Notes: generated from the sequence alone by a model not told the origin. Positions 52,040-60,817 are shown, counted from the stretch's first letter. The stretch is DNA of 64,000 nt from 2-01-FULL-41-14 sp046317875 (GCA_046317875.1 JBKCVN010000010.1:1-64000); one strand, 5' to 3'. A program made the numbers and translations.

Positions 52040-53050
52040 ATGCACACAAAATTAAATACTTTATGGAAACGGGGATGTGAGCTGTTGGGATCCCAATATG
52101 CAATTTTAGGTGGAGCCATGACATGGGTTTCCGAGCCAGGGCTGGTCGCTGCCATTTCAAATGCGGGGGGATTCGGGGTTTTGGCCTGTGGATCCATGCC
52201 CCCTGAAATGTTGTCCCAGGAAATAAAGCGTACCCGTAGTCTGACCTCTAAGCCCTTTGGCGTGAACCTTATTTTGCTTCATCCCCAGATCCAAGAGCTG
52301 ATCGATGTGTGTGTGCAAGATAAAGTATCCCACGTGGTGTTGGCTGGTGGATTCCCCCAAGCCACTTCTCTTGAGACGTTGAAATCGGCCGGTATTAAGG
52401 TATTGGCCTTTGCCCCATCCTTAATCATGGCCAAAAAATTGATTCGTATGGGGGTTGATGGATTGATTATCGAAGGAATGGAAGCGGGTGGTCATATAGG
52501 CCCCGTGTCCACCACCGTCCTGGCCCAGGAAATTTTGCCCCATATTCAGGATGTTCCTGTGTTTGTGGCGGGCGGTATTGGCCGGGGTGAAGCCATTGTT
52601 TCCTATTTGGAAATGGGGGCCTCAGGTTGTCAATTGGGAACGCGGTTTGTTTGTGCCCATGAATGCAAAGCCCACCCTAATTTTAAAAAAGCTTTCTTGC
52701 GTGCCAATGCCCGGGATGCCGTGGCTTCGGTTCAGATCGACGAACGATTCCCTGTGATTCCTGTGCGGGGATTGGCCAATAAAGGAACAGAAGAGTTCCT
52801 GCGGTTTCAGCAAGAAATAATTCAGCGGGTAGATAGCCAAGAGATTAGCCTTAAAGAAGGACAATTGGAAATCGAGCATTATTGGGCTGGGGCCTTGCGC
52901 CGAGCGGTGGTAGAGGGTGATGTGGAAAAGGGATCGCTGATGGCCGGACAAAGTGTGGGGATGGTTTCTAAGGAACAGCCCGTATCAGAGATTATTCAAG
53001 AGCTATTAGACCAAGCGTTAACAGCTTTGGAAAAGAAAAATTGTGCTTAA
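52040..53050 (+). CDS. Nitronate monooxygenase / FabK-like enoyl-ACP reductase family flavoprotein
   Basis: This 336-residue TIM-barrel flavoprotein belongs to the 2-nitropropane dioxygenase family. YAILGGAMTWVSEPGLVAAISNAGGFGVLACG is the N-terminal signature. FMN phosphate binding is suggested by VFVAGGIGRGEAIVSYLEMGASGCQLGTRF, and the catalytic-loop His by GMEAGGHIGP. The family contains both nitronate monooxygenases and FabK, the FMN-dependent enoyl-ACP reductase. Since fabD, fabG, acpP and fabF are about 2 kb away and no fabI is visible, the FabK role is attractive but unproven. Confidence 0.85.
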   Translation: MHTKLNTLWKRGCELLGSQYAILGGAMTWVSEPGLVAAISNAGGFGVLACGSMPPEMLSQEIKRTRSLTSKPFGVNLILLHPQIQELIDVCVQDKVSHVVLAGGFPQATSLETLKSAGIKVLAFAPSLIMAKKLIRMGVDGLIIEGMEAGGHIGPVSTTVLAQEILPHIQDVPVFVAGGIGRGEAIVSYLEMGASGCQLGTRFVCAHECKAHPNFKKAFLRANARDAVASVQIDERFPVIPVRGLANKGTEEFLRFQQEIIQRVDSQEISLKEGQLEIEHYWAGALRRAVVEGDVEKGSLMAGQSVGMVSKEQPVSEIIQELLDQALTALEKKNCA

Positions 53051-53163
53051 GAAAAAAACCAGAAAACAACACCCACCAAAAGCCCAAGGAACAGAATCCA
53101 TCCCATAAAAGAGTTGAAACTTTTAGAATAAGATTTTTGATTCCTGTTGGCGGGGTTTCTCAT
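53047..53163 (-). CDS. Small single-pass membrane protein (38 aa)
   Basis: The minus strand encodes MRNPANRNQKSYSKSFNSFM followed by GWILFLGLLVGVVFWFFS. The N-terminal 20 residues are basic and polar, and a single 17-residue hydrophobic segment follows at the C-terminus. This is the typical shape of small inner-membrane proteins with a cytoplasmic basic head. Its stop overlaps the 3' end of the convergent FabK-like gene by 4 bp. No family is recognised, and support is the frame, composition and topology only. Confidence 0.5.
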   Translation of the reverse strand: MRNPANRNQKSYSKSFNSFMGWILFLGLLVGVVFWFFS

Positions 53164-53274
53164 GTTTATTTATCCTTTGATTGAAAAAATATATCAAATT
53201 TTTTCATTTTCTCAATGGGAAAAAAGATGAAAAAATGCTCTGTTCTAGAAAGGTAGTATAAATTAAAAAATAAC

Positions 53275-53308
53275 AAAAAACCCACCGATTATTATGCGGT
53301 GGGTTTTT
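53275..53308. terminator. Bidirectional rho-independent terminator
   Basis: CCCACCG/CGGTGGG stem (7 bp, extended by A-T pairs) with a 9 nt loop, flanked by six A and five T. It lies 24 bp after the rplI stop on the minus strand and is the terminator of the rpsF-rpsR-rplI operon. In the plus direction it would stop transcripts from the FabK-like gene. Confidence 0.85.
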
Positions 53309-53331
53309 CTTTTATAAATTTCAATAATGAA

Positions 53332-53907
53332 TTATTCCTTGTTGCCTTGGGCATCAGCATCGTCATTAGAATCAACGATTTCTAGAGTTGATGGGGCTTG
53401 ATCAGAAGATGCGTCTTTCTTGAATATAGCTTCTGGGGTTTCCAATAATTTTTTCGCTTCTTCTTCAGAAGGAGCAACACTTATTTTTACAAACGTGCTG
53501 ACTTCGGGATGAAGGGCAAGCTTAATATCATAAACACCAACGGTTTTAACAGGGGTATCAATCCGCACTTGTGCGTGGGTAATAGAGATACTTTTCTCTG
53601 CAAGGTATTTGGCGATATCGCGGCTTGTTACGGACCCATAAAGTTGACCGGCTTCACTGGCTTGGCGAATAACCAAAAGTTTTACCTTTTCAATTTTCTT
53701 AGCTAAACCTTCCGCTTGGGTTTGAAGATCTTTGCTTTTTTCTTCCAAAGCAGCGCGTTGGTTTTCAAAGTAAGCAATGTTTTCAGCAGTGGCACGCAAA
53801 GCTTTCTTTTGGGGCAGCAAATAGTTGCGTCCAAAACCATCTTTTACAGAAACAACATCGCCCATGCGGCCTAGTTTTTCAATACGTTCTAATAAAACTA
53901 CTTTCAT
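53332..53907 (-). CDS. rplI: Ribosomal protein L9
   Basis: L9 is a 50S subunit protein that limits frameshifting. The N-terminal domain MKVVLLERIEKLGRMGDVVSVKDGFGRNYLLPQ is diagnostic, followed by the long connecting helix and the C-terminal domain (VKLLVIRQASEAGQLYGSVTSRDIA). It has 191 residues, about 40 more than the usual 150, because of a C-terminal acidic tail rich in Asp, Ser and Ala (SSDQAPS and NDDADAQGN). The tail is common in alphaproteobacteria. It is the last gene of rpsF-rpsR-rplI. Confidence 0.96.
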   Translation of the reverse strand: MKVVLLERIEKLGRMGDVVSVKDGFGRNYLLPQKKALRATAENIAYFENQRAALEEKSKDLQTQAEGLAKKIEKVKLLVIRQASEAGQLYGSVTSRDIAKYLAEKSISITHAQVRIDTPVKTVGVYDIKLALHPEVSTFVKISVAPSEEEAKKLLETPEAIFKKDASSDQAPSTLEIVDSNDDADAQGNKE

Positions 53908-53918
53908 TTCAGAATTCC

Positions 53919-54194
53919 TTACTTGGATACATAGGGCATAAGAGCAATATAACGAGCTCTTTTAATGGCCACTGACAAAGCACGTTGTGCCTTTGGAGTT
54001 ACATATGTAATACGGCGTGGCATAATTTTCCCACGTTCTGTTACAAATCTAGACAAGGTCTTGGTGTCTTTATAGTCGATGGCAATTCCATCGGGGCCAC
54101 TGAAAGGGCAGGTTTTTTTACCACCAAAGCTAAATCTATTTTGACCGGGTCCGCTTTTTGGCTTTTTTTTGAAATCTTTTGTATCTCTAGTCAT
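53919..54194 (-). CDS. rpsR: Ribosomal protein S18
   Basis: S18 is a small 30S protein that binds S6. The 91-residue sequence contains IDYKDTKTLSRFVTERGKIMPRR and TYVTPKAQRALSVAIKRARYIALMPY, both diagnostic. The CPFSG stretch matches the alphaproteobacterial form. It is 11 bp upstream of rplI and 19 bp downstream of rpsF. RimI, encoded at 21227, is the presumed N-acetylase of this protein. Confidence 0.96.
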   Translation of the reverse strand: MTRDTKDFKKKPKSGPGQNRFSFGGKKTCPFSGPDGIAIDYKDTKTLSRFVTERGKIMPRRITYVTPKAQRALSVAIKRARYIALMPYVSK

Positions 54195-54213
54195 TTTTTA
54201 AATCCTTATCTTT

Positions 54214-54549
54214 TTATTCGCTGTCTCGTTTAGATTGCATCATGACAGAAGGGCCTTCTTCCAGCTTGTCTACTTTTACAGAGAGACTTTTTAGGATGTC
54301 TTCGTTCAAATTCATTTCATGACGCAAGCTGGAAATGATTTTTCCTGAAGCTTTAATTTTCAAAAGAACATAATGTCCGCGACGATTTTTGCGAATGGGA
54401 TAGGCCAAAGTTCTAAGGCCCCAGTATTCGTGTTCCTTGACTTCGCCTTTTTGATCTTGGATTAATTTTTTATATCCTTCAATCAAAGCGTCTACTTGAC
54501 TGGGGGATAAATCTTGACGTGCAATAAAAATATTTTCGTAAAATGACAT
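54214..54549 (-). CDS. rpsF: Ribosomal protein S6
   Basis: S6 is a 30S platform protein and partner of S18. The 111-residue protein begins MSFYENIFIARQDLSPSQVDALIEGYK and contains EYWGLRTLAYPIRKNRRGHYVLLKI, the family's central part. It opens the rpsF-rpsR-rplI operon. The 191 bp gap to the divergent fabD gene must hold both promoters; I see no obvious S6:S18-binding leader hairpin in it. Confidence 0.96.
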   Translation of the reverse strand: MSFYENIFIARQDLSPSQVDALIEGYKKLIQDQKGEVKEHEYWGLRTLAYPIRKNRRGHYVLLKIKASGKIISSLRHEMNLNEDILKSLSVKVDKLEEGPSVMMQSKRDSE

Positions 54550-54740
54550 ATAAACTCCTTATGGCTAAAAAAATTACCGATAAATCTAGCGTATCTAGCA
54601 TGTTCGGCAAGAAGTACATTACGATTAACCCCCAGTTTATACGAGTTTTCCCAAGGATTTGCAAGAAATAAAAATACTTCCCCTGGACGCCAAAATTAGA
54701 TAAAAGACAAACACAATAAAACGCAAGTAATAGAGGTTGA

Positions 54741-55685
54741 ATGAAACAAGCTATTTTATTCCCAGGTCAAGGCTCGCAAGCGGTGGGCATGGGCAAAGAA
54801 CTGTATGATGCTTTTCCAAGTACACGGCAGATATTTGAAGAATTAGATGACACCTTATCCCAAAAACTAAGTGCCCTTATTTTTGGGGGTCCGGCCGATC
54901 AGTTGATGTTAACTGAAAATACCCAGCCTGCGTTGGTTGCAGTTTCCATGGCTGTTTTAAAAGTGATGCAAGAAGCAGGCGCAGACATTTCGGGCTTTTC
55001 TTATGCGGCGGGTCATTCATTAGGTGAATATGCGGCTTTGTGTGCCGGGAATGTGATGAGCTTTGCAGATACCGTTAGGGCTTTAAAACAACGGGGATTG
55101 GCCATGCAAAAAGCCGTACCTGTAGGGCATGGTGGCATGGTGGCTTTGATTGGCGCCTCATTAGAACAAGCCGAAGACATTGCACGACATGCCTCGGCAC
55201 ACGGTGTTTGCGAGGTAGCAAATGATAACTGCCCCGGACAAATTGTGTTAAGTGGCGAATTGAAGGCGTTAGAGCATCTGCCCGCCATCGCTGAGACTTT
55301 TTCTTTACGCAAGGTCATTCCTTTAAGTGTGAGTGCCCCTTTTCATAGCTCGTTAATGGGGCCTGCGGCCCATACCATGGAAGGCGTATTAAATGAAATT
55401 TATTTTAATAAATCGGTATTACCAATAGTTCCTAATGTGACGGTGGTTCCCGAAACGACGGGGGACATTTTGCGCAATTTATTGGTGCGTCAAATCACCG
55501 GCCGTGTGCGCTGGACAGAAACCATTCAAAAGTTACATTCCTTAGGGGTAGAACGCTTTGTTGAGGTGGGCTCGGGCAAGGTACTGAGTGGGCTGGTGAA
55601 AAGAATTCTACCTACAGTGGAAATTGTGTCCGTCCATACCCCCCAGGATGTAGAAGCCTTTATGGCATTACCCGCATTAAAATAG
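54741..55685 (+). CDS. fabD: Malonyl-CoA:ACP transacylase
   Basis: FabD moves malonyl groups from CoA to acyl carrier protein for fatty acid synthesis. The protein has 314 residues. It begins ILFPGQGSQAVGMGKEL, with the catalytic Ser in AGHSLGEYAAL, and the His region SAPFHSSLMGP. It opens the fabD-fabG-acpP-fabF-mltG cluster, 12 bp before fabG. AGAGG precedes the ATG by 5 nt. Confidence 0.95.
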   Translation: MKQAILFPGQGSQAVGMGKELYDAFPSTRQIFEELDDTLSQKLSALIFGGPADQLMLTENTQPALVAVSMAVLKVMQEAGADISGFSYAAGHSLGEYAALCAGNVMSFADTVRALKQRGLAMQKAVPVGHGGMVALIGASLEQAEDIARHASAHGVCEVANDNCPGQIVLSGELKALEHLPAIAETFSLRKVIPLSVSAPFHSSLMGPAAHTMEGVLNEIYFNKSVLPIVPNVTVVPETTGDILRNLLVRQITGRVRWTETIQKLHSLGVERFVEVGSGKVLSGLVKRILPTVEIVSVHTPQDVEAFMALPALK

Positions 55686-55697
55686 TTAGGAGATTAT

Positions 55698-56438
55698 ATG
55701 TTTAATTTTAAAGATAGAAAAATTCTAGTGACCGGGGCTTCGGGATCCATTGGACATGCGATTGCCCAAGCTTTCCACCAACAAGGAGCCACGGTTACCC
55801 TTAGCGGGCGTCGACGGGACGCTTTGGAAAAAATAGCCGACCAATTTAACAATGAACGCGTACATATTGTGACGTGCGATTTGATAGATGAGGCATCGGT
55901 TGCAAAGCTTATTCCCGATACCATCGAGCAAATGGGCGGCATTGATACCCTAATCAATAATGCAGGCATCACCAAGGATGGCCTTATGTTTGTCATGAAG
56001 CCTGAGGCTTGGCAAGAAGTCTTACGTGTTAATCTAGAGGTTCCTTTTCGGCTGACCCAGGCAGCTTTACGCCATATGTTAAAAGCCCAATTTGGCCGTG
56101 TGATTAATATTACCTCGGTTGTGGGTGTTACGGGTAACCCTGGACAAACCAACTATTCGGCCTCGAAAGCGGGATTGATTGGCATGTCTAAGTCGCTGGC
56201 TAAAGAGGTGGCTTCCAGAAATATTACGGTGAACTGTATCGCCCCCGGCTTTATCAAATCGCCCATGACAGACGTCTTAACGGATGAACAAAAAGAAAAA
56301 ATTGCAACGGCGATCCCCCAAGGCCATATTGGATCGCCCGCAGATATTGCGGCTGCGGCCGTCTATTTAGCCAGCCGTGAGGCGGGTTATGTAACCGGCC
56401 ATACCCTCCATGTAAATGGGGGGATGGCGATGGTTTAA
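55698..56438 (+). CDS. fabG: 3-oxoacyl-ACP reductase
   Basis: FabG reduces 3-oxoacyl-ACP with NADPH. This SDR has 246 residues with TGASGSIGHAIA, the basic NADPH-selecting GRRRDAL, NNAGITKDGL, catalytic Ser in TSVVGVTGNPGQTNYSASKAGL (Tyr-x3-Lys) and the terminal VNGGMAMV. It is closer to FabG than the SDR at 50083. It sits between fabD and acpP. Confidence 0.95.
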   Translation: MFNFKDRKILVTGASGSIGHAIAQAFHQQGATVTLSGRRRDALEKIADQFNNERVHIVTCDLIDEASVAKLIPDTIEQMGGIDTLINNAGITKDGLMFVMKPEAWQEVLRVNLEVPFRLTQAALRHMLKAQFGRVINITSVVGVTGNPGQTNYSASKAGLIGMSKSLAKEVASRNITVNCIAPGFIKSPMTDVLTDEQKEKIATAIPQGHIGSPADIAAAAVYLASREAGYVTGHTLHVNGGMAMV

Positions 56439-56465
56439 TTTTTGACTAGTCAAATTAAACTGTTT

Positions 56466-56521
56466 ATGATAGCTAGGACTTTCATGTCTAGCGATGGGCA
56501 TCTGAATGCCCTGGCTATTTA
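56466..56521 (+). promoter_or_regulatory. Possible folded leader upstream of acpP
   Basis: In the 119 bp fabG-acpP gap, a closing pairing ATAGC/GCTAT (56469-56473 with 56514-56518) encloses two hairpins. One is CTA-G-GAC with GTC-TAG (56473-56491, with a bulged G) and the other GGGCAT/ATGCCC (56496-56511, tetraloop CTGA). No T-run follows, so it is not a terminator. It might set mRNA processing or raise acpP expression over its neighbours. The structure is drawn by eye. Confidence 0.3.
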
Positions 56522-56557
56522 AAATGATAACTAAAAATTAAAAAGGATTAGGTAATT

Positions 56558-56794
56558 ATGAGTGATACGGCAAGCAAAGTAAAAAAAGTTGTGATGGAAA
56601 AATTTAAGTTGGATGAATCAAAAGTAACTGATAACGCCAGCTTCACAGATGATATTGGCGCAGACAGCATTGACTTGGCCGAACTTATTATGCTTTTTGA
56701 AGACGAATTCGGATGCGAAATTCCCCAAGAAGATGCAGAAAAAATTAAAACAGTAAAAGACGCTGTGGATTATATCGATAAGCATGCCAAGTAA
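56558..56794 (+). CDS. acpP: Acyl carrier protein
   Basis: This 78-residue acidic protein carries growing acyl chains on 4'-phosphopantetheine. The attachment Ser is in DIGADSIDLAELIMLFEDEFG, the usual DSL motif with Ile in place of Leu. AAGGATTAGG lies before the ATG. It is flanked by fabG and fabF in the standard order, but with longer spacers than elsewhere in the cluster, which suits its need for higher expression. Confidence 0.96.
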   Translation: MSDTASKVKKVVMEKFKLDESKVTDNASFTDDIGADSIDLAELIMLFEDEFGCEIPQEDAEKIKTVKDAVDYIDKHAK

Positions 56795-56831
56795 TACGGC
56801 GTATTAAAACCCTTTAACCAGATAGAGCCCT

Positions 56832-58100
56832 ATGAAACGTATCGTTGTTACAGGAATTGGAATGGTAAGCCCACTGGGGCCTACGGCCCCCCGCAGTTGG
56901 GAAAGACTTATTCATTCTGAATCGGGTCTTCGTAAGATCCAACAATGTGATGTTTCAGATCTGGCGTGCCAAATTGGCGGGGAAGTGGTGACGATGGCCG
57001 AGGGGGAGACTCCGACGCCCGACACCCTTCATGTGGATGCCTTCGTGGAGCCCAGAAACCAGGGTAAAATGGGCCGCTATTGCATTTTTGGTATTGCCGC
57101 CGCAGACGAAGCCCTGAAAGATGCAGGATGGTTGCCCGAAACGGAAGAGCAAAAGCAACGTACCGGTGTTTTGATTGGAAGTGGTATTGGTGGCCTGGAA
57201 GGCATTTATCAAAATGCCGTGGCCTTGGTGGAAAAAGGGCCGCGTCGGGTGAACCCCTTCTTTATTCCAGCCTGTCTTATTAACCTGACATCCGGCAACG
57301 TTTCCATTAAGTATGGCTTAAAAGGACCCAACCACTCGGTGGTTACAGCCTGTTCCACCGGGGCCCACGCCATTGGGGATGCGGCTCGATTGATTCAGTA
57401 TGGGGATGCGGATGTGATGGTGGCCGGAGGCTCTGAAGCTAGTATTTGTCGTTTAGGGATTGCAGGGTTTGCCGCGTTGCGTGCCTTGTCTACTTCTTAT
57501 AATGATCGACCCACTGAAGGGTCACGGCCATGGGATAAGGGCCGTGATGGTTTCGTAATGGGTGAGGGAGCTGGTGTTGTTGTTCTAGAAAGCCTGGAGC
57601 ATGCCCAGAAGCGTGGAGCCAAAATTTATGCAGAACTGGTAGGGTATGGCCTATCCGGAGATGCCTATCACGTGACAGCACCTGATGGAGATGGAGCCTA
57701 TCGTGCCATGAAAATGGCCTTGAATCGTGCGGAAATTTCTCCCGAAGACATTGGTTACGTGAATGCTCATGGGACTTCTACGCCGGTAGGAGATGTAATG
57801 GAATTGCAAGCCGTTCAACGTTTGTTTGGCAATCGTCCACAACTCTCCATGTCATCGACTAAGTCATCCATAGGACATCTTTTAGGGGCGGCGGGTAGCG
57901 TCGAAGCTATTTTTTCAATTCTGGCCATGCGGGATGGCATTTTGCCCCCCACGCTGAATCTTCATGACCCAGACCCCGCCTGTGAAGGTGTGGATCTGAT
58001 CCCTTTAAAAGCAAAAGAAAAGAAGGTAAACTATGTGTTATCGAATTCTTTTGGCTTTGGGGGGACAAATGCCTCACTCGTTTTTAAACGGTTTTCATAA
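56832..58100 (+). CDS. fabF: 3-oxoacyl-ACP synthase II
   Basis: FabF elongates acyl-ACP with malonyl-ACP. The protein has 422 residues. The Cys-His-His triad is visible in VTACSTGAHAIGDA, VNAHGTSTPVGD and KSSIGHLLGAAGS. The N-terminus RIVVTGIGMVSPLG and the C-terminal NSFGFGGTNASLVF are typical. Its last 32 bp overlap the start of mltG. Confidence 0.96.
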   Translation: MKRIVVTGIGMVSPLGPTAPRSWERLIHSESGLRKIQQCDVSDLACQIGGEVVTMAEGETPTPDTLHVDAFVEPRNQGKMGRYCIFGIAAADEALKDAGWLPETEEQKQRTGVLIGSGIGGLEGIYQNAVALVEKGPRRVNPFFIPACLINLTSGNVSIKYGLKGPNHSVVTACSTGAHAIGDAARLIQYGDADVMVAGGSEASICRLGIAGFAALRALSTSYNDRPTEGSRPWDKGRDGFVMGEGAGVVVLESLEHAQKRGAKIYAELVGYGLSGDAYHVTAPDGDGAYRAMKMALNRAEISPEDIGYVNAHGTSTPVGDVMELQAVQRLFGNRPQLSMSSTKSSIGHLLGAAGSVEAIFSILAMRDGILPPTLNLHDPDPACEGVDLIPLKAKEKKVNYVLSNSFGFGGTNASLVFKRFS

Positions 58101-59064
58101 CGCTTATAATCCTTGGTATAAAAGGGTTTTTTGGTCTATTTCTTCTGTTCTTTATTGCCTGCTGGGGTTATATGGATCCATCCATGCCCCCGGCGTTTTT
58201 CCCCATTCGGTGACAATTAAAATAAAATCTGGCGAAAGTGTGCCAGCCATCAGTCAAAATTTGTATAATCTGGGCCTGATTCGTTCAAAGTTTCTTTTTA
58301 ATCTTTATTTACGTTATACCCACAAAGATCGTGCGCTCAAAAAGGGACAATATGTTTTTGAACCCTATATGTCGCAGGCTTATATTGCGGATGCTATTTT
58401 TAAAGGGTTTGGTATTTACTATAAAATATTTATTCCCGAGGGATATACCAACTTGAGAATCGCAGAAACTGTAGAAAAGTATGATTTCTTTGAAAGGGAT
58501 ACCATTTCTTTGCCTCCGGAAGGACGACTGTATCCGGATACCTATAAAATAGAAGGGGGAACATCTTATTCGGCGTTCTTTAAGATGATGCAAGAAAAAA
58601 TGGAAGAAGAACTAGAAAAATCTTGGAAGAAACGGGCACCCAATCTTTATTTTAAAACACCTGAAGAGGTTTTAATTGTGGCCTCAATTATTGAGAAAGA
58701 AACCAATATTCAGCATGAAAAACATCTGATTTCAGGGGTTATTATGAATCGTTTAAAGAAGGGAATAAAACTGCAAATGGACCCGACCACCATTTATGGG
58801 CTGTCTAAGCGAGGTATTTTGGGTCGTCCTTTGAAGCTGAGTGATTTAAAGGGCAAAAATGCTTTTAATACCTATTACATTAAAGGGTTGCCCCCTACGC
58901 CCATTTGTAACCCCGGCAAAAAATCCTTGGATGCTGCTGTGAATCCGGTTTGGACATCCCACCTTTTTTATGTGGCAACGGGGCAGGGGGGGCACGCTTT
59001 TTCGGCCACCTATGAACAACATGTTGAAAACATTAAAATGGCTAAAAGCCAAAGATCTACATGA
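58069..59064 (+). CDS. mltG: Endolytic murein transglycosylase (YceG/MltG family)
   Basis: MltG cleaves nascent glycan strands and sets their length. The 331-residue protein has one N-terminal membrane segment (RVFWSISSVLYCLLGLYGSIH), a LysM-like part (KIKSGESVPAISQNLYNLGLI) and the catalytic domain with Glu in ASIIEKETN and the motif LQMDPTTIYGL. I start it at 58069, behind GGGGAC; the open frame to 58033 adds 12 improbable residues. It overlaps fabF by 32 bp, as in many alphaproteobacteria, and the next gene by 4 bp. Confidence 0.92.
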   Translation: MPHSFLNGFHNAYNPWYKRVFWSISSVLYCLLGLYGSIHAPGVFPHSVTIKIKSGESVPAISQNLYNLGLIRSKFLFNLYLRYTHKDRALKKGQYVFEPYMSQAYIADAIFKGFGIYYKIFIPEGYTNLRIAETVEKYDFFERDTISLPPEGRLYPDTYKIEGGTSYSAFFKMMQEKMEEELEKSWKKRAPNLYFKTPEEVLIVASIIEKETNIQHEKHLISGVIMNRLKKGIKLQMDPTTIYGLSKRGILGRPLKLSDLKGKNAFNTYYIKGLPPTPICNPGKKSLDAAVNPVWTSHLFYVATGQGGHAFSATYEQHVENIKMAKSQRST

Positions 59065-60092
59065 AAAGACTGCTTCTTAACATCTTTTTCTTATTGGGGT
59101 TGGGCGGATGTTCGGCCTATTATGAGGGCCCCATTTCCGACCACTTTGATGGCAAAGTTTTTTTCGACCCCCACAAACCCTTTCCGGGCAGTTTGTGGAA
59201 AGTAATCAAATGGAAACTAACCAGTACATCAGGGGTGTGGCCCAAAACCATGAAGAAACCCCTTTATGAAAAACCACTGGCCCGGGTTTATGGGTCTGAT
59301 TTAAAGGTGACGTATCTAGGGCATGTGACTTTTTTAATTCAAACCCAGGGGCTGAATGTTTTAACGGATCCCGTGTGGTCGGACAGGGCCAGCCCTGTTT
59401 CTTTTTGGGGACCCAAACGTGTTATACAACCAGGTTTGCCCTTAGAGCAGTTGCCCCCCATCGATGTGATCTATGTTAGCCATAACCATTATGACCATTT
59501 GGATGTAAAAACACTGGATCGGTTATGGACATTGTATCATCCCCGGATTATTACGCCCTTGGGAAATGATCGGATTATCCAAAATCACAATTCTGATATA
59601 AAAGTCGAGGCCTATGATTGGGGTGAACATGTGGTGCTGAGCCCTGATGTTGCTTTGCATTTATCGCCTATGCAACATTGGTCGGCCAGGGGAATTTTGG
59701 ATAGAAATAAGGCCTTATGGGCCGCCATGACATTGGTCACTTCCAGGGGCAACATTTATTTTATTGGGGATTCGGGGTATGGAGAAGGTCGATATTTTAA
59801 GGCTGACCGGGAAAAATTTGGAAAACCTAGATTAGCCTTATTGCCCATGGGGGCCTATAAACCCAGATGGTTTATGGATTATGCCCATATGGGGCCCCAG
59901 GAAATGGTGAGGGCCCATGAAGATTTGGGGGCGCCTTATACGGTGCCTTCACATTATGATGTGTTTCCTTTAGCAAATGAAAACTATGGAGATGCCTTGA
60001 AAGATCTGGATGAGGCTAAGGGCGCGCTTCAAACCCCCGAGCGTATCCATGTCCTGCAGGTGGGGCAGGGGTGGTTTGTGCCTTCATTTTAG
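59061..60092 (+). CDS. MBL-fold lipoprotein, NAPE-PLD-like metallohydrolase
   Basis: This 343-residue protein has a lipoprotein signal (FLLGLGGC, lipidation at Cys17, next residue Ser) and a metallo-beta-lactamase fold. The metal motif is VSHNHYDHLD, preceded by VTYLGHVTFLIQ and LTDPVWSDRASP, with further ligands in IGDSGYGE and PSHYDVFP. LTDPxxSxRxSP and MGAYxPRWFM are typical of N-acyl-phosphatidylethanolamine phospholipase D-like and RomA-like enzymes. A phospholipase or lipid-remodelling role at the outer membrane is possible. It overlaps mltG by 4 bp, tying it to envelope growth. Confidence 0.85.
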   Translation: MKRLLLNIFFLLGLGGCSAYYEGPISDHFDGKVFFDPHKPFPGSLWKVIKWKLTSTSGVWPKTMKKPLYEKPLARVYGSDLKVTYLGHVTFLIQTQGLNVLTDPVWSDRASPVSFWGPKRVIQPGLPLEQLPPIDVIYVSHNHYDHLDVKTLDRLWTLYHPRIITPLGNDRIIQNHNSDIKVEAYDWGEHVVLSPDVALHLSPMQHWSARGILDRNKALWAAMTLVTSRGNIYFIGDSGYGEGRYFKADREKFGKPRLALLPMGAYKPRWFMDYAHMGPQEMVRAHEDLGAPYTVPSHYDVFPLANENYGDALKDLDEAKGALQTPERIHVLQVGQGWFVPSF

Positions 60093-60166
60093 GAGAGACG
60101 TAGATAATATTTTCACTTCATGTCCCGATAATTATTTTCACATGCAGCAAATAAAGATGTAAAGCT

Positions 60167-60188
60167 AACCAAAAACAATTTGGTTTTT
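60167..60188 (+). terminator. Weak terminator-like hairpin
   Basis: AACCAAA/TTTGGTT (7 bp, AT-rich, 5 nt loop) followed by only three T, located just before the mpg start. It may end the mltG transcript or act as an attenuator. Low GC content makes it weak. Confidence 0.3.
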
Positions 60189-60195
60189 GTTAATA

Positions 60196-60741
60196 ATGAA
60201 AATTCTAGATCGCGATTTTTATGCCCGAGACACGTTACAGGTAGCCCAAGAATTATTAGGTAAAATTTTGCTTTTTGGTAAGCATCAGGGAATTATTAGG
60301 GAAACCGAGGCGTATGTAGGCCAGGGGGACCCCGCGTGTCATGCGGCAAGGGGCCTTACGCCCCGGACCAAGCCCATGTTTGGGCCGGCGGGTCATGCCT
60401 ATGTGTATTTTATTTATGGCATGTATTATTGCCTGAATATTGTAACCGAGGCCGAGGGATTTCCGGCAGCTGTTCTGATTCGGGGCCTGTGGATTCCCGA
60501 AGCGGCCCTGCACTTAAATGGTCCAGGGAAACTGTGTCGTCATTTGGGAATTACAACGGCCCATAATGAATGGGATTTGAGCCAACATGATTTTCATGTT
60601 CTGGATTCCAATCGCGCGCCCCTGTATCAGGCAACCCCGCGGATTGGCATATCTAAAGGGCAGGATAAATTATGGCGGTATGTGGTGGACCCAAACGAAC
60701 TTCTAGGATGGGCTGGAAAAACTATGGCACATAATCCATAG
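60196..60741 (+). CDS. mpg: 3-methyladenine DNA glycosylase (AAG/MPG family)
   Basis: This DNA repair glycosylase removes alkylated purines. The 181-residue protein starts MKILDRDFYARDTLQVAQELLGKILLF, with catalytic Glu and Tyr in IRETEAYVGQGDPACHA and AYVYFIYGMYYCLNIV, and NGPGKLCRHLGI. The ATG at 60196 is preferred over the TTG at 60187. The family is patchy in bacteria. It stands alone between the MBL lipoprotein and the small membrane protein. Confidence 0.92.
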   Translation: MKILDRDFYARDTLQVAQELLGKILLFGKHQGIIRETEAYVGQGDPACHAARGLTPRTKPMFGPAGHAYVYFIYGMYYCLNIVTEAEGFPAAVLIRGLWIPEAALHLNGPGKLCRHLGITTAHNEWDLSQHDFHVLDSNRAPLYQATPRIGISKGQDKLWRYVVDPNELLGWAGKTMAHNP

Positions 60742-60817
60742 CCATGGTAAAAGGGTCAAAATACACAATAAACAGGGATGAATATGAAACGAGTTTTATA
60801 GTGAAGGAGTGCCGTCC

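Noticed and set aside
58033..58068. The longer N-terminus of mltG
   Set aside because: The extra 12 residues overlap the conserved fabF C-terminus in another frame, and the ATG at 58069 has a better ribosome site.
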